DNA of 64,000 nucleotides from Romboutsia timonensis (GTDB lineage Bacteria; Bacillota; Clostridia; Peptostreptococcales; Peptostreptococcaceae). The position numbers and the translations under genes were made by a program. The first letter of the stretch is position 1. Each line of letters begins with the position of its first letter. Below the pieces are notes generated by a model that was not told where the DNA came from, did no database searches, and was given only the letters and a program-made list of their open reading frames with translations. Below, piece by piece: positions 44,319-52,835 of the stretch. The stretch covers positions 1,849,478 through 1,913,477 of the forward strand of contig NZ_LT629850.1 in assembly GCF_900106845.1 (NCBI RefSeq), given 5' to 3'.

Positions 44319-45146
44319 CTCTACTATATTTTCATCATAGCTTATCCAATCACTAAAGCTACCAGCATAAAGTTTATGTCTAATTCCAGCCTCACTAAGT
44401 GCTAAGCTATTTGGGCATGCAGTAATACCTGATCCACAATAAACTATTACTTCATCATAGTCCATAAGCTCTGCAAACTGTTTTTTTAGTTCATTTTGTG
44501 ATTTTAAGTATAATTTATCATCATCTTTTTCAAGTATGTCCATCCAAAAATAATTAACAGCACCAGGTATATGTCCAGCCTTTTTGTCAACTGGTTCAAA
44601 TTCTCCTATATATCTTTTATATTCCCTTGAGTCTATGATAACTACATTTTCATTCTCAAGTCTTTCTCTAACATATTCCATATCTACTTTCATATGTTCT
44701 TGAATACTTATATCTAACTTTCCTTTATTAGATTTAGCATTTTCAGTTGATATTTCTCCACCTAATTCTTTAAAAGCTTCTAATCCTCCATCTAATACGT
44801 ATGCTTTTTCATGTCCTAGATATTTTAATATCCACCATAATCTAGAAGCTCCTGCTAAATCTCCTTCATCATAAGATATAACTATAGAATCATTGCTTAT
44901 ACCTATATTTTCAAATGTATTTTTTAGCTCTTTTACACTTGGAATAGGATGTCTTCCTCCATGATTTTTTACTATACTAGATAATTCTGTTTCTATATCT
45001 ACTCTTTTAGCTCCCTTTATATGACCCTTTTCATATGATTTTTTGCCGTATTCTTTATCCATTAAGTTAAATCTACAATCAACTATTACTATATTTTTAT
45101 CGTTTATATTATCTTTTAACCATTTTGCACTTACTAGATTATTCAT
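44310..45146 (-). CDS. Sulfurtransferase with two rhodanese domains
   Basis: The 278-residue protein has an inactive N-terminal rhodanese repeat and a C-terminal catalytic repeat with the Cys loop VIVYCGSGITACPN (Cys about 238). CR[F]NLMDKEYG, GHIKGAKRVD and AGHIPGAVNY are typical of thiosulfate/3-mercaptopyruvate sulfurtransferases. The loop CGSGITA resembles SseA-type enzymes, but the preferred donor cannot be fixed. It is cytoplasmic and monocistronic. Confidence 0.9.
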   Translation of the reverse strand: MNNLVSAKWLKDNINDKNIVIVDCRFNLMDKEYGKKSYEKGHIKGAKRVDIETELSSIVKNHGGRHPIPSVKELKNTFENIGISNDSIVISYDEGDLAGASRLWWILKYLGHEKAYVLDGGLEAFKELGGEISTENAKSNKGKLDISIQEHMKVDMEYVRERLENENVVIIDSREYKRYIGEFEPVDKKAGHIPGAVNYFWMDILEKDDDKLYLKSQNELKKQFAELMDYDEVIVYCGSGITACPNSLALSEAGIRHKLYAGSFSDWISYDENIVETK

Positions 45147-45232
45147 ATTGATTACTCCTATGTATTAAATTTAAATTAAACGTTTATATACACTTTCTTA
45201 CTAAACTTTTTTAATCTCTATATTTTAACAAT

Positions 45233-45397
45233 TTATGTTTTTATTTTATCATATTTTATATTATTTTTTATCTTTATTTTAATCATATCATATATAAAAC
45301 TATTCACTTTTTCTTTTAAATACGATAATATTAAGAATACTTAATCATTCTCAAATCCTGGTAATCTAAGGAAGTATTTTCTATTATTTCTTTGCAT
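45233..45397 (-). pseudogene. Probable 5' remnant of an IS200/IS605-type tnpA
   Basis: ATG at 45397 starts MQRNNRKYFLRLPGFEND, then an in-frame TAA, and the frame continues VFLILSYLKEKVNSFIYDMI to a stop at 45233. The pattern recalls the beginning of clostridial IS200-type transposases, where a VFLL-Y-L strand follows. It is much shorter than the usual 130-150 residues. The upstream hairpin holds its ribosome binding site. Family assignment is inference from memory. Confidence 0.4.
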
Positions 45398-45454
45398 AAA
45401 AATGCCCCCTTAAAGTAGATACAAGTCTTTTTTACTTGTTCCTACTTTAAGGGG
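45398..45454 (-). terminator. Large hairpin after the NifX-like gene, sequestering an AAGGGGG site
   Basis: CCCCTTAAAGTAG (45406-45418) pairs with CTACTTTAAGGGG (45442-45454), with an inner ACAAGT / ACTTGT. On the minus strand it is followed by GCATTTTT, so it can act as terminator for the 46259-45529 operon; its 3' arm includes AAGGGGG, 7 nt before the ATG at 45397. Confidence 0.65.
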
Positions 45455-45528
45455 TTCAGTTCAATATAGATTAATCCTTTTTTACATTACAAAATTATAT
45501 TTAAAGCTAAGTTTTACTTTGACTAATT

Positions 45529-45900
45529 TTAATGATGTTCGCATCCATCATGTGAGCAAGTATGATTTCTCGAAAACTCTTGAAGTTTATTTTCTTTATA
45601 CAACTGTAAGTTATCTTTTATAGTTTCACCTTGTGCTTTATAAACCTTTATTCCCATTGAATTTAATTTTGCTATAGCACCCTGACCTATACCTCCAACT
45701 ATAACTGCATCAACTACATTTCCTGCTAATGCTTTTATAGGTTGGCACATACCATGTTCATGACCTAAATCACCATTATTTATAGTGCTTAAATCACCAC
45801 TTTCTAAATCGCATACTACAAACATTGGAGCTGATCCAAAATGACCAAATGGTCTACTTTCTAATCCATTATTAACTTCTACTGGTACACATATTTTCAT
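45529..45900 (-). CDS. NifX/NifB-type dinitrogenase iron-molybdenum cofactor domain protein
   Basis: The 123-residue member of the NifX/NafY-like fold has MKICVPVEVNNGLESRPFGHFGSAPMFVV, GGIGQGAIAKLNSMGIKVY and a Cys/His-rich tail (HTCSHDGCEHH) that could bind metal. Stand-alone copies are widespread in non-diazotrophs and have uncertain function. There are no nif genes here. Its ATG touches the end of the ArsR-like gene (one-base overlap), so the two are one operon. Confidence 0.9.
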   Translation of the reverse strand: MKICVPVEVNNGLESRPFGHFGSAPMFVVCDLESGDLSTINNGDLGHEHGMCQPIKALAGNVVDAVIVGGIGQGAIAKLNSMGIKVYKAQGETIKDNLQLYKENKLQEFSRNHTCSHDGCEHH

Positions 45901-46259
45901 TATAATAACCCCTTTCTTTTACAGCACATTTGTGCTGATTTACAATTGTCACTACAACCTATTGTGCTTACAGTAATATCATTTAGTATATTTTCAGTAT
46001 CACTTATCGAGTTTATAAATGATACACATTTATTAAAAATGCCCTCATTTATATGATATAACATATAATATCCTTCTTTATATCCAGTAATTATATTAGC
46101 TTCTTTTAAAACTTTTATATGCTGTGATACTGCTGAATCTGATATACCTAAGTACTTTGATATACCTTTTTGGCATACACTTCGTTTTGAAACTAAAAGT
46201 AATATATTAAGTCTAGTTTCATCACTTAATGCTTTGAATACTTTAACTAGCTTTTCCAT
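45900..46259 (-). CDS. ArsR-family winged-helix transcriptional regulator
   Basis: The 119-residue protein has an HTH with SDETRLNILLLVSKRSVCQKGISKYLGISDSAVSQHIKVLKEANII and a wing. The tail GCSDNCKSAQMCCKRKG has several Cys that may sense metal or redox state. It is co-transcribed with the NifX-like gene. An 18-bp palindrome lies 14 nt upstream of its start, suggesting autoregulation. Confidence 0.92.
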   Translation of the reverse strand: MEKLVKVFKALSDETRLNILLLVSKRSVCQKGISKYLGISDSAVSQHIKVLKEANIITGYKEGYYMLYHINEGIFNKCVSFINSISDTENILNDITVSTIGCSDNCKSAQMCCKRKGLL

Positions 46260-46273
46260 AAAACCCTCTTTTG

Positions 46274-46291
46274 ATTAAGTAATTACTTAAT
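46274..46291. promoter_or_regulatory. Palindromic operator upstream of the ArsR-like gene
   Basis: ATTAAGTAATTACTTAAT is a perfect 18-bp palindrome between the ArsR-like gene and the flavodoxin gene. A second, related stretch (TTAATTAAATAATTCAAG) lies at 46310-46327. It is the likely binding site of the adjacent repressor. Confidence 0.7.
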
Positions 46292-46337
46292 TAAATTGTA
46301 GTGATCTTAATTAAATAATTCAAGTTCTATTTTATTT

Positions 46338-46814
46338 TTATAAATTTTTTATCCAATTTATAGTTTTATTTATATTTTCTTCTTTATTATTTTTTAATGG
46401 TTCTATATATTCTATCTCACCTATAATTTTATTTCCTTTTAACTGCTTTTTTAAATTGTCAAAGCACTTATTTGATCTACCACCTGCATGACATACAAAT
46501 AATCCAATTTCCTTATTTTTTATTTTATATTCATTAAAAAATGTATTAAATGGAGCTGCATATGTTCCTACCCATATAGGTGTGCCTATAAATATTTTAT
46601 CGTATATACTTATATCTATATATTTATTTAAAAGCTTTGGCTTCTCTTTTAAAATTACACTTTTTCCACCCCATAAATATTTCTTAAATCCTTTATTAGG
46701 ATATTGTTTTTTAGTTCTTAATTCTAAAACATCTGAATTTAATTCATTTTTTATAGTATCCGCAATTAGTTTTGTGTTCCCTTCTAATGAATAATATATA
46801 ACTAAACTCTTCAT
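46338..46814 (-). CDS. Flavodoxin
   Basis: In the 158-residue protein the FMN-binding loop is YYSLEGNTKLIAD at the N-terminus, followed by FIGTPIWVGTYAAPFNTFF and a CHAGGR loop. It is a low-potential electron carrier; with [FeFe]-hydrogenase maturation in the genome, a ferredoxin-like role is plausible but not shown. Start site AGGAGG. It is immediately upstream of the ArsR operator, on the same strand. Confidence 0.9.
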   Translation of the reverse strand: MKSLVIYYSLEGNTKLIADTIKNELNSDVLELRTKKQYPNKGFKKYLWGGKSVILKEKPKLLNKYIDISIYDKIFIGTPIWVGTYAAPFNTFFNEYKIKNKEIGLFVCHAGGRSNKCFDNLKKQLKGNKIIGEIEYIEPLKNNKEENINKTINWIKNL

Positions 46815-46906
46815 ATTCTCCTCCTTTCTTTCTCAACTATAAATATATTAATATACTTATATTTGAATTATATTGCTATATACTTAATATTATACAAATT
46901 AGAAAA

Positions 46907-46928
46907 GGAGGATATTTATCCTCCCATT
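46907..46928 (-). terminator. Terminator after the sigma-like fragment
   Basis: GGAGGATA / TATCCTCC with loop TTTA. Runs of T follow on both strands. Confidence 0.6.
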
Positions 46929-46977
46929 TTTTAACTTATATAACAAACTATATACTCTTTATTCATTTTTTATAAAT

Positions 46978-47169
46978 TTATATAGAACTTATAACTATAT
47001 CACTTTTAGTTATATCTAAATACTTCTTATTACTTATATATATACTTTTTGCAAATCTATATAAAGATAATTTATATTCTTCAACTAAATCAACAAACTC
47101 TTCTTTACTGATGTCATTTTTATTTATATTTATTATTTTTATACTTATATTGGCGCCAATACTTAACAC
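46978..47169 (-). CDS. Small protein resembling the first part of an ECF sigma factor
   Basis: The 63 residues contain SKEEFVDLVEEYKLSLYRFAKSIY, like the start of sigma region 2 in ECF factors, then end at IVISSI* without regions 2.3-4. GTG start after GGAGGTGAT (5 nt), so it is translated or was until recently. It could be a truncated sigma factor or a regulator that keeps the core-binding helix. No anti-sigma gene is adjacent. Confidence 0.5.
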   Translation of the reverse strand: MLSIGANISIKIININKNDISKEEFVDLVEEYKLSLYRFAKSIYISNKKYLDITKSDIVISSI

Positions 47170-47246
47170 CTCATCACCTCCTACATGTATAAGACTGATA
47201 AGCTTTTACAAAAGTTCCCAGAATGTATTTTATATTAATATAAAAT

Positions 47247-47282
47247 AAAAATCACCCTGATTTACTTATCAAGGTGATTTTA
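47247..47282 (-). terminator. Terminator of the DUF898-like gene
   Basis: AAATCACCCTGAT / ATCAAGGTGATTT imperfect stem with flanking A/T runs. Confidence 0.7.
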
Positions 47283-47582
47283 TTATTCAAATATAGTATT
47301 TTCAGTTTTCCATTGTAACATTTTTATATATAGCCAGAATCCATATATTCCAAAAGTTATTATAGTTAATATCCACCATTTTATATAGTTCATAAATAAA
47401 CTTGATCCAGTTCCAATAAACTTAAGTCTTCTGCCTTCTATTACTGTATTATTTATTTGCCACTTATATTTTATACACATAGCCCATGGCGTTGCTATAC
47501 CAAATGTTAGTACACTTATTACCCAAGCTAATATATTAACGCCTATTAATCCTAACAGGCTACCTTCAAATCTTGAATTCAT
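47283..47582 (-). CDS. DUF898-like small membrane protein, 99 aa
   Basis: Two or three membrane helices with aromatic-Gly pairs characteristic of DUF898/YjgN (FGIATPWAMCIKYKWQINNTVIEGRRLKF, FITFGIYGFWLYIKMLQWKTENT). Shorter than full-length YjgN. Function unknown. Start site AGGAGG. It may pair with the DUF975 gene upstream on the same strand, though a terminator separates them. Confidence 0.8.
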   Translation of the reverse strand: MNSRFEGSLLGLIGVNILAWVISVLTFGIATPWAMCIKYKWQINNTVIEGRRLKFIGTGSSLFMNYIKWWILTIITFGIYGFWLYIKMLQWKTENTIFE

Positions 47583-47710
47583 TATGTCATCCTCCTCGTT
47601 GATATATTTTCATATTATATATTAAGAAACTTTTTATGTCTATTTTTAATTATTGATATCTTATCTAAAATAATATTTCCTTCTAGCAACAAATATCAAA
47701 GTAAAATATA

Positions 47711-47762
47711 AATAGCTATAAAAATAATTAATTATTATATTAACTATTTTTATAGCTATATT
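47711..47762 (-). terminator. Terminator of the DUF975 gene
   Basis: AATAGCTATAAAAATA / TATTTTTATAGCTATA long stem with an AT-rich loop. Confidence 0.7.
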
Positions 47763-47766
47763 GACT

Positions 47767-48369
47767 TTAATTTTTAATTTCTAGATAGAAATTAGTTAAA
47801 GTTGCACTGTAATAAGGTAGTACATATAATCCCGCAATACCAAAAGTTATTCCCATTAATATTACCCATCCTAGAAAACTTAACTCTAATACAAAAAGAT
47901 CCATTTTATGACCTTTCATAATTCTAGAACTTTCTTTTAAGCAATCTATTATAGACATTTCTGGATTTTCAGCCATTATATAATATACTTGAGAATACAT
48001 AAAAGATAGTATTATCCCTGGAATTATAAGCAATATAGTTCCTATAGAAACTATAATCCCAACTAATAATGTAACTCCAATAGCCCTTAGTATATTATTA
48101 AATCCATACCATAAATCTGAAAATTTAGGATTTGATCTATTTGCTAAGTTTGTAAAAAATTTACATTGACCTATAGTTAATGGACCAGTTATAACTAATG
48201 TTATAATTGGAATTATAATAGCTATAGCAAGTGATTCATCATTAATCTCAACTAAAAGATTTGGTATACAAGATATTAATGTACATACTATAATGATACC
48301 TATAGCTAATCCCCAATTATTTTTTAATTGATTCTTAGCATTTTGCTTTAGCTCACTTCGTAAAATCAT
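47767..48369 (-). CDS. DUF975-family membrane protein
   Basis: The 200-residue protein has about five membrane helices. The N-terminus MILRSELKQNAKNQLKNNWGLAIG is the family hallmark, with GFNNILRAIGVTLLVGI and MYSQVYYIMAENPEMSIIDCLKESSRIMKGHK in the middle. The function is unknown, probably in the cell envelope. Start site AGGAGGGGG. Confidence 0.88.
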   Translation of the reverse strand: MILRSELKQNAKNQLKNNWGLAIGIIIVCTLISCIPNLLVEINDESLAIAIIIPIITLVITGPLTIGQCKFFTNLANRSNPKFSDLWYGFNNILRAIGVTLLVGIIVSIGTILLIIPGIILSFMYSQVYYIMAENPEMSIIDCLKESSRIMKGHKMDLFVLELSFLGWVILMGITFGIAGLYVLPYYSATLTNFYLEIKN

Positions 48370-48684
48370 AATATCCCCCTCCTATAATATAATACTATGC
48401 TTATTTAAATTACTTGTTACTATTACTATAATTATGTCAATCAGATTAAAATATTTCTTATTCACACTTATATAGTTTTATATAAATCAAATATATAAAA
48501 AAAATAAGGCTCTCCATCAAATATAAAACTAAAATAGTATATTATTTTTATTTAAGTATTCTATTATTTAAAATCTCATTCATAGTAAAATCCATATAAA
48601 AAATTAAACATAAAATAATGCTTTCTTTTAACTATTGATATACTCATTAGATTTTTAAGTTAATATATAAAAAACAAAATATAA
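48370..48684. other. AT-rich intergenic stretch with nothing recognised
   Basis: No open frame with a ribosome binding site, no repeat shared with the rest of the window. Confidence 0.5.
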
Positions 48685-48727
48685 GAAGTATATCTTTAAT
48701 ATTTATAAAACTTAAGAATATACTTTT
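48685..48727 (-). terminator. Imperfect terminator of the 121-aa lipoprotein gene
   Basis: AAGTATATCTTTAA (48686-48699) pairs, with one or two mismatches, with TTAAGAATATACTT (48712-48725). Confidence 0.5.
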
Positions 48728-48740
48728 TATATTTTACTCT

Positions 48741-49106
48741 CTAATTTTTTTCTATTATTTTTAGTAACGTTAACTGACTTCCCTCATCTTCTATAATATA
48801 TTCTATAGTAATATTTGTTTTTTCACTCTCTAATTCACTAAAATCTTCATTTATTAATTTTAAAGTACTAACTGCATAATAATTACCATCTTCTCCTAAT
48901 AATTCAAATGAGTGGTTATCTATAAATCCACAAAATATTCCGCTTATCTTTCCTTCAACAGGTATATTCCAATTAGAATCTATTTCTAAACTTTCTATAT
49001 TATTAACTAAATTATATTTTTGCTCATTATCGATTTGAAGTTCTTTAGTTGAGCTACATCCTACTAAAAGCATCGCACTTAATACTATAGTAATTAATTT
49101 TTTCAT
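48741..49106 (-). CDS. Small lipoprotein, 121 aa
   Basis: Signal peptide with lipobox LLVGCSS (Cys17), then a beta-rich domain of about 95 residues (GKISGIFCGFIDNHSFELLGEDGNYYAV), as in small clostridial lipoproteins of unknown role. Start after AAGGAGG. Confidence 0.75.
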   Translation of the reverse strand: MKKLITIVLSAMLLVGCSSTKELQIDNEQKYNLVNNIESLEIDSNWNIPVEGKISGIFCGFIDNHSFELLGEDGNYYAVSTLKLINEDFSELESEKTNITIEYIIEDEGSQLTLLKIIEKN

Positions 49107-49348
49107 ATTTTCCTCCTTAGTAATTTATAGATTATATATTAATATTGTCAAATTATATATAATCTATAAATTATATTATCTAATAGAAAAATTTATTCTC
49201 ATTAATAATAAATTTACTCATACTATACATATAAGGATTAAAATCACGTAAAACTATGTTATTTTTTGTATTTTTTAATAAAAAATTGCGGATGAATTTT
49301 CAGAATTATTTTATAATAAATTTACTATTTAAAAATTGGAGGCAAAAT

Positions 49349-50011
49349 ATGAAAAGAAAATTATTAACTATGTCAGCTTTAGCACTAGTTTGTGGTGTAA
49401 GTGTAGCTTGTAGTAGTAATACTTCTGCTAATGTTAATACTAATAGTGCTAATACTAATATTTCTCAAGAAAATACTTCTTCTCAAAATAATATAAACAA
49501 CAATAATACAAATGCTAAAATAACTAGTGATAAAGCTAAAGAAATAGCTTTAAATCATGCTAATCTATCAGAAAATCAAGTTACATTTATAAAGTCAAAT
49601 ATTGATTACGATGATGGAATGAAAGCTTACGATGTTGAGTTCTATCATAACAATCAAGAGTATGATTATAAAATTGATGCAAATAGTGGTGCCATTGTAG
49701 AATATGATCTTGATATTGAAAACTATGTTATACCACAAACAAATACTAATTCAAATACAAATATACCAAATAATAATTTAAATAATTCTAATACTCAAAT
49801 AATATCTGATGCAAAAGCTAAAGAAATAGCTTTAAATCATGCTAATTTATCAAAAAATCAAGTATCATATATAAATGCTCATTTAGATTATGATGATGGT
49901 ATACAAGTTTATGATGTATCTTTATATGTAAATGATGTAGAATATAGCTATGAAATCAATGCACAAAATGGTAATATAGTATCATATGAAATGGATTCTA
50001 TATATGACTAA
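49349..50011 (+). CDS. Lipoprotein with two PepSY domains
   Basis: An N-terminal lipoprotein signal (ALALVCGVSVACSS) is followed by an Asn/Thr/Ser-rich linker and two near-identical PepSY repeats, about residues 60-130 and 155-220, each beginning AKEIALNHANLS and containing a YDDG segment. PepSY domains are thought to inhibit peptidases or sense the envelope. An upstream in-frame ATG exists at 49256, but GGAGG is 6-7 nt before 49349. Confidence 0.88.
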   Translation: MKRKLLTMSALALVCGVSVACSSNTSANVNTNSANTNISQENTSSQNNINNNNTNAKITSDKAKEIALNHANLSENQVTFIKSNIDYDDGMKAYDVEFYHNNQEYDYKIDANSGAIVEYDLDIENYVIPQTNTNSNTNIPNNNLNNSNTQIISDAKAKEIALNHANLSKNQVSYINAHLDYDDGIQVYDVSLYVNDVEYSYEINAQNGNIVSYEMDSIYD

Positions 50012-50016
50012 AAAAT

Positions 50017-50048
50017 AAAGCTACCCTTAAAGGTAGCTTTCACTTTTT
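50017..50048 (+). terminator. Terminator after the PepSY lipoprotein gene
   Basis: AAAGCTACC / GGTAGCTTT with loop CTTAAA. Confidence 0.75.
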
Positions 50049-50082
50049 ATCAAAGCATTTTCTGATGTAATAAGTATGTTAA

Positions 50083-51093
50083 CTATAAGTTTGTTGATTC
50101 TTTCCAAGCTATATTACAGTCAAATACTGCTGAATCTAAAACACTGTCTCTATTTTCTATCATATCTATAAGTAGCTTTGTAGCATGTTTGCCTTCTTGA
50201 TAAGTAGGTTGATCAATCGTAGTCACTGATGGAGATGCATAAATTGTCCAGTTCCAATTGTCAAATCCTATTATTCCAACTTGATTTGGTATATCCCAAC
50301 CTATATATTTTGAAGCTCTAAATACTTTTTGTAGGATTTTATCATGTGCTGCAAATATTGCTACCTTTTTACTTATATTTATATACTTCATTAATTCTTT
50401 ACTTAGTTCTATATAAGATGTTTGGCTTTCTACCTTAATTATATTACTATTAGCACCAATTGATTGAATTGCATCTATAAAACCATTTTTTCTCTCTATT
50501 CTAGTGATAGAAGTATCTAAATCTTCGGATATAAATATAAATTCTTCATATCCTCTATTATAAAGTTGAGTTATAGCTTTAAAAGTAATATCATAATTAT
50601 TAGTTTTCACATATTTACCTTTAAATTTAGGGCTAACACGATCTACACAGACTATTTTTTTACCCGCTTTTTCAATAGCTGCAACAAGTTTATCAAATTG
50701 CATTGTAGGTTGTACAATAAATCCATCTACACCCATATCTAACATTCTTTCAATGTATTTTTTTTCATTTATATATTCAAAATTACTATTTCCAAATATA
50801 ATTTGATAATCTTCCTTTCTTGCTATATCATCTATTCCCTTTACTATATTGTTACTAAATGGATTAGTTATATCGGCAACAATAACCCCTATTAAGCGTG
50901 ACTTTTTTGACTTTAAACTCTGAGCCATTATATTAGGAGTATAATTTGTTTCTTCAATTACTTTCTCTATTCTCTTCCTTGTATCATAAGACATTTTATC
51001 AAATTTTTCATTTAAATAAAAAGATACTGTTGTTTTTGATGTATTTGCTTTTAACGCTATATCCTTTATAGTTAATTTTTTCCGTTCATTCAC
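50083..51093 (-). CDS. LacI-family transcriptional regulator (candidate uronate-operon regulator)
   Basis: The 336-residue protein has an HTH hinge head (LTIKDIALKANTSKTTVSFYLNEKFDKMS; LKSKKSRLIGV) and a periplasmic-binding-like sensor. It lies directly downstream of the uronate operon on the same strand, and LacI-type boxes occur at that operon's promoter, so it is the likely regulator (KdgR-like), inferred from context. GTG start after AGGAGG (the nearby ATG is followed by TGA). Confidence 0.88.
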   Translation of the reverse strand: MNERKKLTIKDIALKANTSKTTVSFYLNEKFDKMSYDTRKRIEKVIEETNYTPNIMAQSLKSKKSRLIGVIVADITNPFSNNIVKGIDDIARKEDYQIIFGNSNFEYINEKKYIERMLDMGVDGFIVQPTMQFDKLVAAIEKAGKKIVCVDRVSPKFKGKYVKTNNYDITFKAITQLYNRGYEEFIFISEDLDTSITRIERKNGFIDAIQSIGANSNIIKVESQTSYIELSKELMKYINISKKVAIFAAHDKILQKVFRASKYIGWDIPNQVGIIGFDNWNWTIYASPSVTTIDQPTYQEGKHATKLLIDMIENRDSVLDSAVFDCNIAWKESTNL

Positions 51094-51184
51094 ATATATA
51101 CCTCCTTTTAACTAATTTCTAATCTTATTATATTATACCATATTTTGTATATTAGGTTAGATAAAGGATAAGTATGTGATTTAA

Positions 51185-51517
51185 TCAGTATTTTATTACT
51201 TCTTTTTTTATACCTTCATTATTCTTACTTATAAGGACTACCTTACCATAAATATGATATCCATCTACACTCAGTAATTTCTTCCCTTTAAATATTTAAT
51301 TATGACATATTGTGAGTATATAAGTATTTTCTTTATTTATTATTTTTATGGCTTCAGCTTCATGGTCTTTTAATGCTCTACCATTACAATTTCTAACAGG
51401 TATTTTTTCAGTACCTATATCACTTTCTTTTTTTGAACTATTAATAACTGTAAGAATTGATGTAAATCCATCTCCTTTTAATGTAGTAATCAATTTATAT
51501 TCATATTGACTCTCTAG
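51185..51517 (-). pseudogene. Degraded C-terminal remnant, probably of a heparinase II/III-family lyase
   Basis: An open frame without a start (in-frame stop at 51518-51520) reads ...EYKLITTLKGDGFTSIL...GRALKDHEAEAIKIINKENTYILTICHN, one stop, then KGKKLLSVDGYHIYGKVVLISK... to TGA at 51187-51185. Content and position suit the C-terminal beta-sheet domain of the polysaccharide lyase that usually accompanies GH88/Kdu/PTS clusters, but this is from memory of the family. A TTG at 51493 can start a 65-codon piece; I think it is not a working gene. Confidence 0.5.
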
Positions 51518-51536
51518 TTAAATTTTTTACTTACAT

Positions 51537-51569
51537 AAAAGAGTTGCTTAACGTATAAGCAACTCTTTT
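51537..51569 (-). terminator. Terminator of the uronate operon
   Basis: AAAAGAGTTGCTTA / TAAGCAACTCTTTT after kduD. Confidence 0.85.
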
Positions 51570-51591
51570 TATCTATCGATTATGTTATCCA

Positions 51592-52365
51592 TTATCTTAC
51601 TAACCATCCACCATCAACAGCTAATATATGTCCATTTACATAATCAGATGCTTTACTTGCTAAGAATACAACAGTTCCCATTAAATCTTCTACTCTACCC
51701 CATCTTTCACATGGTATTCTTGAAAGTATTTCTTTGTTTCTATTTTCATCAGCTCTAATTGGTGCTGTATTTGCAGTCTCTATGTATCCAGGTGCTATGG
51801 CATTTATTTGAACATTATATGCTGCTAATTCATTTGCAAAAGCTTTTGTTAATCCTGCAACTCCATGCTTACTTGCAGTGTATGGTGGTACAAACTTTCC
51901 ACCTTGGAAAGATAGCATTGAAGCTATATTTATTATTTTACCGCTTTTTTGATTAACCATTATTTTTGCTACTTCTTGTGATAAATGGTAAACTGCATTT
52001 AAGTTTATATCTATTACAGCATTCCAATCTTCTTCTTTATATTCTAATAATGGAGCTCTTCTTATTGTACCTGCATTATTAACTAATATATCTATTCTTG
52101 AATATTCTTTTAAACATGTTGATATTACTTCTTCTCTACATTCTTTCTTAGTTAAATCACCTTTAACAAAAACTATTTTTCTTCCTAACCCTTCAACTAT
52201 TTCTTTTACTTCGCTTATATTGTCATCAAATGTTGTTACTAATAAATCCGCTCCACAACTTGCTAGAGCTTCTGCATAAGCCATACCTAATCCGGTATTT
52301 CCTCCTGTAACTATTGCTACTTTTCCACTTAAATTAAAAAAATCTAACGAAAATTTATTTCCCAT
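51592..52365 (-). CDS. kduD: KduD, 2-dehydro-3-deoxy-D-gluconate 5-dehydrogenase
   Basis: The 257-residue short-chain dehydrogenase has the cofactor motif TGGNTGLGMAYAEAL, NNAGTIRRAP, catalytic Ser in INIASMLSFQGG and YTASKHG. It reduces the 5-keto-4-deoxyuronate isomer to 2-keto-3-deoxygluconate. It is the last gene of the operon, 19 bp after the EIIA gene. The kinase (KdgK) and aldolase (KdgA) that follow in the pathway are not in the window. Confidence 0.93.
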   Translation of the reverse strand: MGNKFSLDFFNLSGKVAIVTGGNTGLGMAYAEALASCGADLLVTTFDDNISEVKEIVEGLGRKIVFVKGDLTKKECREEVISTCLKEYSRIDILVNNAGTIRRAPLLEYKEEDWNAVIDINLNAVYHLSQEVAKIMVNQKSGKIINIASMLSFQGGKFVPPYTASKHGVAGLTKAFANELAAYNVQINAIAPGYIETANTAPIRADENRNKEILSRIPCERWGRVEDLMGTVVFLASKASDYVNGHILAVDGGWLVR

Positions 52366-52384
52366 TTTTTATCCCCCAAATTTT

Positions 52385-52807
52385 TTATATTTCCTGCGAT
52401 ACTAAATCTTTTCTGCATACTATTGATGTCATATTTTGAATATTATTTACAGCCGTATTTATTATATTTTTAAGTTCATCTTCTACATTTAATACTAATG
52501 TATTCATAACAACTTCAAGAATACATCCAACTGAAACTCCGCCTATTACAAATTGATTTTCTGAAGCTTCATTTAACAGTATTTCTCTTGATGCAATTTG
52601 AAATGGTGCTCCACCTGTCATATCTGCAAAAATTATTAAATCCTTATTATTTGCTACATATTCTTGAACCATCACTGTATAATCATTATGAGTTAATTCT
52701 TCATTTAAATTTATTGCATCTATATTATTACTTACTCCTGTTAATAACTTTATTGCTGACTTTATTCCTGTTGCATATTCACCATGTCCTACTATTAATA
52801 TTTTCAT
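52385..52807 (-). CDS. PTS mannose-family EIIA component
   Basis: The 140-residue protein has phosphorylated His8 in LIVGHGEYATGIKS, and FADMTGGAPFQIASREI. It passes phosphate from HPr to EIIB for import of the sugar. It lies after the EIID gene, separated by a hairpin. Confidence 0.92.
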   Translation of the reverse strand: MKILIVGHGEYATGIKSAIKLLTGVSNNIDAINLNEELTHNDYTVMVQEYVANNKDLIIFADMTGGAPFQIASREILLNEASENQFVIGGVSVGCILEVVMNTLVLNVEDELKNIINTAVNNIQNMTSIVCRKDLVSQEI

Positions 52808-52835
52808 ATTCTCATCCCCTTATCATACTAAGTAT

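Noticed and set aside
45529-45900. NifX-like gene as evidence of nitrogen fixation
   Set aside because: No nifH, D, K, E, N or B genes are present, and single NifX-domain proteins are widespread in non-fixers.
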